DNA from: Shimia sp. | GTDB lineage: Bacteria > Pseudomonadota > Alphaproteobacteria > Rhodobacterales > Rhodobacteraceae | Assembly: GCF_022448905.1 (NCBI RefSeq) | Contig: NZ_JAKVCW010000020.1 | Coordinates: forward strand, 1-64,000 | Direction: 5' to 3' | DNA: 64,000 bases | The notes under the pieces: model-generated | Told to the model about the DNA's origin: nothing | The model's database searches: none | What the model saw: the letters and a program-made list of their open reading frames with translations, nothing else | Translations under genes and position numbers: made by a program | Shown: piece after piece, positions 61,301 to 64,000 of the stretch | Numbering within the stretch: position 1 is the stretch's first letter | Layout of the letters: each line of letters begins with the position of its first letter

Positions 61301-63841
61301 GTCACCGTCAAAGGCATGGCGCTGGATTACATATCCCGCCTGCGCCAAGCGCCCGACCGCCTGCCACTTGGAGACGTGCAACCGGCCAGCGAGATCACTG
61401 GTCGTCTGGCCTCTGGTGCAATGTCACACGGCGCGCTGGTGGCCTCAGCCCACGAGGCTGTGGCGCATGGCACCAATATGGCGGGCGGCATGTCCAACTC
61501 CGGTGAAGGCGGCGAGCACATCACCCGATACGGCACGATTCGCGCCAGCCGGATCAAACAGTTTGCCTCCGGTCGATTTGGCGTCTGGGCAGGCTATTTG
61601 GCCGACCCGAACCTGGAAGAAATCGAGATCAAAATCGGTCAGGGTGCAAAACCCGGCGAAGGGGGGCAGCTGCCCGCGCCCAAGGTGACCGTAGAGATCG
61701 CGGCCGCCCGTGGGGGCACACCTGGCGTAGAGCTGATCTCGCCGCCTCCGCACCATGACACCTATTCCATCGAAGACCTTGGGCAGCTCATCCACGACGC
61801 CAAGGCGGCGCGGGTGCGGGTGATTGTGAAACTGGTGTCCTCTGAGGGCATCGGGACGATTGCTGTCGGCGTCGCCAAAGCCGGTGCTGATGTGATCAAC
61901 ATCGCAGGCAACACCGGCGGCACCGGCGCGGCGGCGGTGACCTCGCTCAAATACACTGGTCGCGCGGCGGAAATTGGCATTGCCGAAGTGCATCAGGCGC
62001 TGTGCGCCAACGGCATCCGCCAGAAAGTGCTGCTGCGCTGTTCTGGTGCGATGCAGACCGGCTCAGATGTGGTCAAAGGCGCGCTGCTGGGCGGCGACAG
62101 CTTTGAATTTGGCACCACCGCGCTGATGATGCTGAAATGCGTGATGGCGAAGAACTGCAACGTGAAATGCCCGGCCGGTTTGACCACCAACCCCGAAGTA
62201 TTTGACGGCGATCCACGCGCGTTGGCGCAGTATCTGCTGAACATCGCACATGAAGTGCGCGAAATCCTTTCGTCACTGGGTCTGAAATCCTTGCAAGAAG
62301 CGCGCGGTCGTTCCGATCTGCTGCACCTTCTGGATCACCCGGCCTCCGTTGGGAAGCTCGACCTGCGGGCGATGCTGACCAATGTGGCAGAGATAAAAGT
62401 CGACGATCCGATCTATCTGGAAAAAGACTTTGCCGTGGATGACGCGCTTCTGGAGCAGGTGAAATCCCGCTTGATCGAGGGCGGCGAACGCAAAATCGAG
62501 CTGCGCCCCAATGCGCCGCTTAACAACCGCAACAAAACCGTTGGTGGCCAGCTTGGCGTCGATATCGAACGCCTTCTGAACCACGAGTTGGCCGATCTGC
62601 CAGCGGCTGCATTCGAAGACAGCCGAGGCCGCCGCTACCTTGACCCGCGCTCGGTGCGTGTGATCACCAACGGCTCCGCGGGCCAGAGCTTTGGTGCCTT
62701 CTGTAACGACGGCATGGTGATGGAACATACCGGCACCTGTAACGACGGTGTCGGCAAAGGGGCATCTGGTGGCGAAATCGTAGTGCGCAGCCCGGGCGGG
62801 GCCAAAGGCCGTGAAAACGTGCTGATCGGCAACTTCGCCTTGTTCGGCGCCACCGGCGGGCGGACCTTTGTCGAAGGCCAAGCGGGCGACCGCTTTGCCG
62901 TGCGCAACTCCGGTGCCACAGCGGTGGTCGAAGGCGTGGGCGATTTCTGTGCCGAATACATGACCAACGGCGCGATCCTCAACATCGGTGGCTTTGCCAA
63001 AGGCTTTGGCAACGGCATGTCCGGCGGCTTTGCCTATCAGTACGACCCCGAAGGGCGTCTGCAGGACATGATGAGCCAGGATTCTGTGCTGGCAGGCACA
63101 CTGGTCGACGGCTCCGATCATGCCACCATTCATGAACAGGCCGTGCGTCAAATGCTGACTTGGCACGTAGAGGCAACCGGCTCTGCCAAAGGCCGTGATC
63201 TGCTGGGCGACTGGGACAACACCCGTGCGCACATGGCTTGGGTTATGCCCAAAGCCCTGTTGCAATATCAGGACTCCGACGCCATACTGGCCGCCCGCAG
63301 CCGCAAAGAGCTGATCGAGGAACTCTCCACCGCGCTCGCGGCGCATCAGATTGCCGAGCTCAAGAAAGCGTGGAAGCAAGGGCGCCCAGTCCATCGCGGC
63401 GCGGTGCCGTCTTATGGCGAAATGGACACCGATGAGATGTTCCGCCTGCTGGGCAGCTACGTAGTGTTGGAACAGGCACAGGCGATTGCCGACAAGCGTG
63501 TGAAGGGGGCCGACCGCATCGCCCGCGACAAGGCCGCCCGCAACCTGATCCTGACCGAAGACTTCGGCCTCATGGCAGCCTTGGCAAAACACGCCAAAGC
63601 CTCTGTCGAAGGCTATGACGACGCAGGCTTGGCCGCCCTTGTGGCCAACAAGCGCTTGAGTGACTTCAAGCGCGCGCTCAGCCTACGCAACATTCTCAGC
63701 ATGGACAGCCCGGGCACCTATGCCTGGATCCTGCACCAAAGCGCCAAAAACCGCGCGGCTCTGGGCGAAGTACCCAGCTTTGACGCGCTCTTTGCAGAAA
63801 ACGCGATCCCAGATGTGATCGCCCGCACCGCAGCGGAGTAA
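58361..63841 (+). CDS. Oversized glutamate synthase large-subunit-like protein (GltB family)
   Basis: A 1826-residue protein with GltB architecture. It has a class II glutamine amidotransferase with nucleophile Cys20 (SSCGVGF) after a 19-residue propeptide, a central domain (SSHHICCALGFGASAVYPM near 660), an FMN barrel (TGRLASGAMSHGALV near 1010) with 3Fe-4S cysteines Cys1260, Cys1266 and Cys1270, and a GXGXG helix (GGGA-type repeats near 1460-1550). GltB is usually about 1500 residues. The surplus comes from about 110 extra residues near 893-1000, before the FMN barrel, and a tail of about 197 residues after the usual end (VMPKA). No gltD follows; a CysJ-like flavoprotein gene does. Glutamine-dependent transfer is likely, acceptor and electron donor uncertain. 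Confidence 0.82.
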   Translation: MTTKPSPFGLYNPDLEQSSCGVGFLTRKDGRQTHDVLKRGHEALCAVPHRGGMSSEGVGDGAGVSVDLSVSFFEKLTGISLSPGQFGVGNFFLPADESQHDRAAQLIETALDEAGFQTKLIRNMPVNNDAIGERAVKWQLPIAQWVFVAPDGVDQTSFDRRIHTALLAIEAEAYTDPALEGLYPLSLSSRMQVFKGRLNSWEIIPYFSDLSDPDHAVHTLYFHTRFSTNTDPHPSMAQPFRLMAHNGELNTDKKNRLSEAAIALARNKAIVRPKGQSDSCRLDQTLNARVYDEGLDLVTAVVAMMPPAWENDARVSPQVRAMLEYFSLSEEKNDGPAALVFGDGNIIGARLDRLGLRPMRSVETGEYLAVMSEAGQIDFPPEDVLRRGRVEAGGMIYLNHAEGRIYETDEALEMLAQAKDYAALLTEAQVNIDDLPVADRLPADAAASYNGDLAWPARYVGYTLNQESFKFLMDPMLQTGVEKVSAMGYGNAINALSENEGGVAKYFSQRFAQVTNPPLDSIREADGMTLRVALGEKPHLGQSRSRQIVVNSPVLLMTDVLKIKAQTDTPWAKFDMLYAPEFDDGAANEASLTNAIDAVADEIVAFARKKGGIAILSDRHLSRALAPMPMTLAISAINQRLIEEGMRFKVSLVVESGQICSSHHICCALGFGASAVYPMAVRMRAEELFGEDAPAAYGKFKKAAEKALMKTMGKVGLCTVESYSGGEFFEPNFLDTNDPVFAKYLPNMKTPVGGVRFDVVAKSVADWHERALSVESDKDIPILGLFKERAEGAGHSYGTTAVRGFVDLTEEKITFDQSNDGGALDGETDPFRLLTLRQMDDAFGVDDKGYVNTSFEKLSDEQINTFEITPGYRAFSAMMAEERHRRPAALRDVLAFPADITFLDTVADMKREMMLFNRAGNNDFVIRGLAVEELSTGEYLLRLSGPKSSDIGRLDVLAETLVDRFGKDVEGHYITKGALKVTVKGMALDYISRLRQAPDRLPLGDVQPASEITGRLASGAMSHGALVASAHEAVAHGTNMAGGMSNSGEGGEHITRYGTIRASRIKQFASGRFGVWAGYLADPNLEEIEIKIGQGAKPGEGGQLPAPKVTVEIAAARGGTPGVELISPPPHHDTYSIEDLGQLIHDAKAARVRVIVKLVSSEGIGTIAVGVAKAGADVINIAGNTGGTGAAAVTSLKYTGRAAEIGIAEVHQALCANGIRQKVLLRCSGAMQTGSDVVKGALLGGDSFEFGTTALMMLKCVMAKNCNVKCPAGLTTNPEVFDGDPRALAQYLLNIAHEVREILSSLGLKSLQEARGRSDLLHLLDHPASVGKLDLRAMLTNVAEIKVDDPIYLEKDFAVDDALLEQVKSRLIEGGERKIELRPNAPLNNRNKTVGGQLGVDIERLLNHELADLPAAAFEDSRGRRYLDPRSVRVITNGSAGQSFGAFCNDGMVMEHTGTCNDGVGKGASGGEIVVRSPGGAKGRENVLIGNFALFGATGGRTFVEGQAGDRFAVRNSGATAVVEGVGDFCAEYMTNGAILNIGGFAKGFGNGMSGGFAYQYDPEGRLQDMMSQDSVLAGTLVDGSDHATIHEQAVRQMLTWHVEATGSAKGRDLLGDWDNTRAHMAWVMPKALLQYQDSDAILAARSRKELIEELSTALAAHQIAELKKAWKQGRPVHRGAVPSYGEMDTDEMFRLLGSYVVLEQAQAIADKRVKGADRIARDKAARNLILTEDFGLMAALAKHAKASVEGYDDAGLAALVANKRLSDFKRALSLRNILSMDSPGTYAWILHQSAKNRAALGEVPSFDALFAENAIPDVIARTAAE

Positions 63842-63846
63842 TCCCA

Positions 63847-64000
63847 ATGAACGATATGACCACAAAAGTGCCCTATATCCCTGAGGATGCGCCGTTTTCC
63901 GGCGAGCAAAAGACTTGGCTAGGCGGTTTCCTCGCCGGCCTGCATTCTCGCCTCGTCGCCGGCGGCGGCGCCGCTGCGCCAGCCGCAGAAGCGGCGGATG
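63847..64000 (+). CDS. CysJ-like flavoprotein (sulfite reductase alpha type), 5' part only
   Basis: Partial gene, cut by the window end. The first 50 residues include VPYIPEDAPFSGEQKTWLGGFLAGLHSRL followed by an Ala-rich linker. This opening is typical of diflavin sulfite-reductase flavoproteins (FMN plus FAD/NADPH domains) in alphaproteobacteria. It starts five bases after the glutamate-synthase-like gene, so the two are probably one operon. It may supply electrons to that enzyme or to a sulfite reductase encoded further on. Confidence 0.65.
   Translation, partial: MNDMTTKVPYIPEDAPFSGEQKTWLGGFLAGLHSRLVAGGGAAAPAAEAAD

Noticed and set aside
62273-63592. 439-residue minus-strand frame in the glutamate-synthase-like gene
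   Set aside because: Antisense shadow; no start signal and no motif.
1-64000. CRISPR arrays, tRNA or rRNA genes, insertion sequences, prophage
   Set aside because: No spaced direct repeats, cloverleaf sequences, transposase or phage genes were recognised anywhere in the window.

Overview
The window looks like a chromosomal stretch of a marine alphaproteobacterium of the Rhodobacterales (roseobacter group). This rests on high GC, dense operons, the genes present (C-P lyase, hydroxyproline catabolism, NnrS, RTX protein, Bfr/Bfd) and general familiarity with these proteins; no database was searched. No rRNA, tRNA, CRISPR array, insertion sequence or prophage gene was seen.

Layout. 1-4.6 kb: a small RTX repeat protein, then a minus-strand hybrid histidine kinase and OmpR-type regulator. 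4.8-9.3 kb: a PhnD/PhnC/PhnE/PhnE-type transporter with a class IIA HAD hydrolase, divergent from the two-component pair. 9.3-22.5 kb: a hydroxyproline island holding a prolidase-like peptidase, an amino-acid ABC transporter, a deaminase, a 2-epimerase, an FAD oxidase, an enolase-superfamily dehydratase candidate, a trans-3-hydroxyproline dehydratase, a Ldh2-family reductase, a GntR/FCD regulator and a ketoglutarate semialdehyde dehydrogenase. Five copies of one palindrome (best form GGATACAATATCC) lie in front of these operons and define a local regulon. 22.7-25.8 kb: an AcoR-like regulator lacking the AAA+ domain, an ExaC/AldB-type aldehyde dehydrogenase with a perfect palindrome upstream, and a single-domain globin.

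25.9-39.6 kb: a complete C-P lyase locus, with phnGHIJKLN on the minus strand, phnF divergent, two different phnM genes, a DUF1045 2H-phosphoesterase, a hexapeptide acetyltransferase and a second transporter (phnC, phnD, phnE, phnE) whose last permease carries a large extra soluble domain. 39.8-43.6 kb: a two-gene split cobalamin-dependent methionine synthase with a 25-bp palindrome upstream. 43.9-44.8 kb: an L,D-transpeptidase and a small lipoprotein.

45.1-50.0 kb is the least familiar part: a SARP/BTAD/TPR regulator facing a three-gene operon of a short YcaO-like protein, an animal-type heme peroxidase and an unrecognised 244-residue protein whose only cysteine is the penultimate residue. 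50.3-54.1 kb: an operon of a SsuA/NrtA-type transporter plus NnrS. 54.3-57.9 kb: a sterol-desaturase-family enzyme and iron genes (DUF4856 protein, bacterioferritin, Bfd). 58.4 kb to the end: an oversized (1826-residue) glutamate-synthase-like protein followed not by gltD but by the start of a CysJ-like flavoprotein gene.
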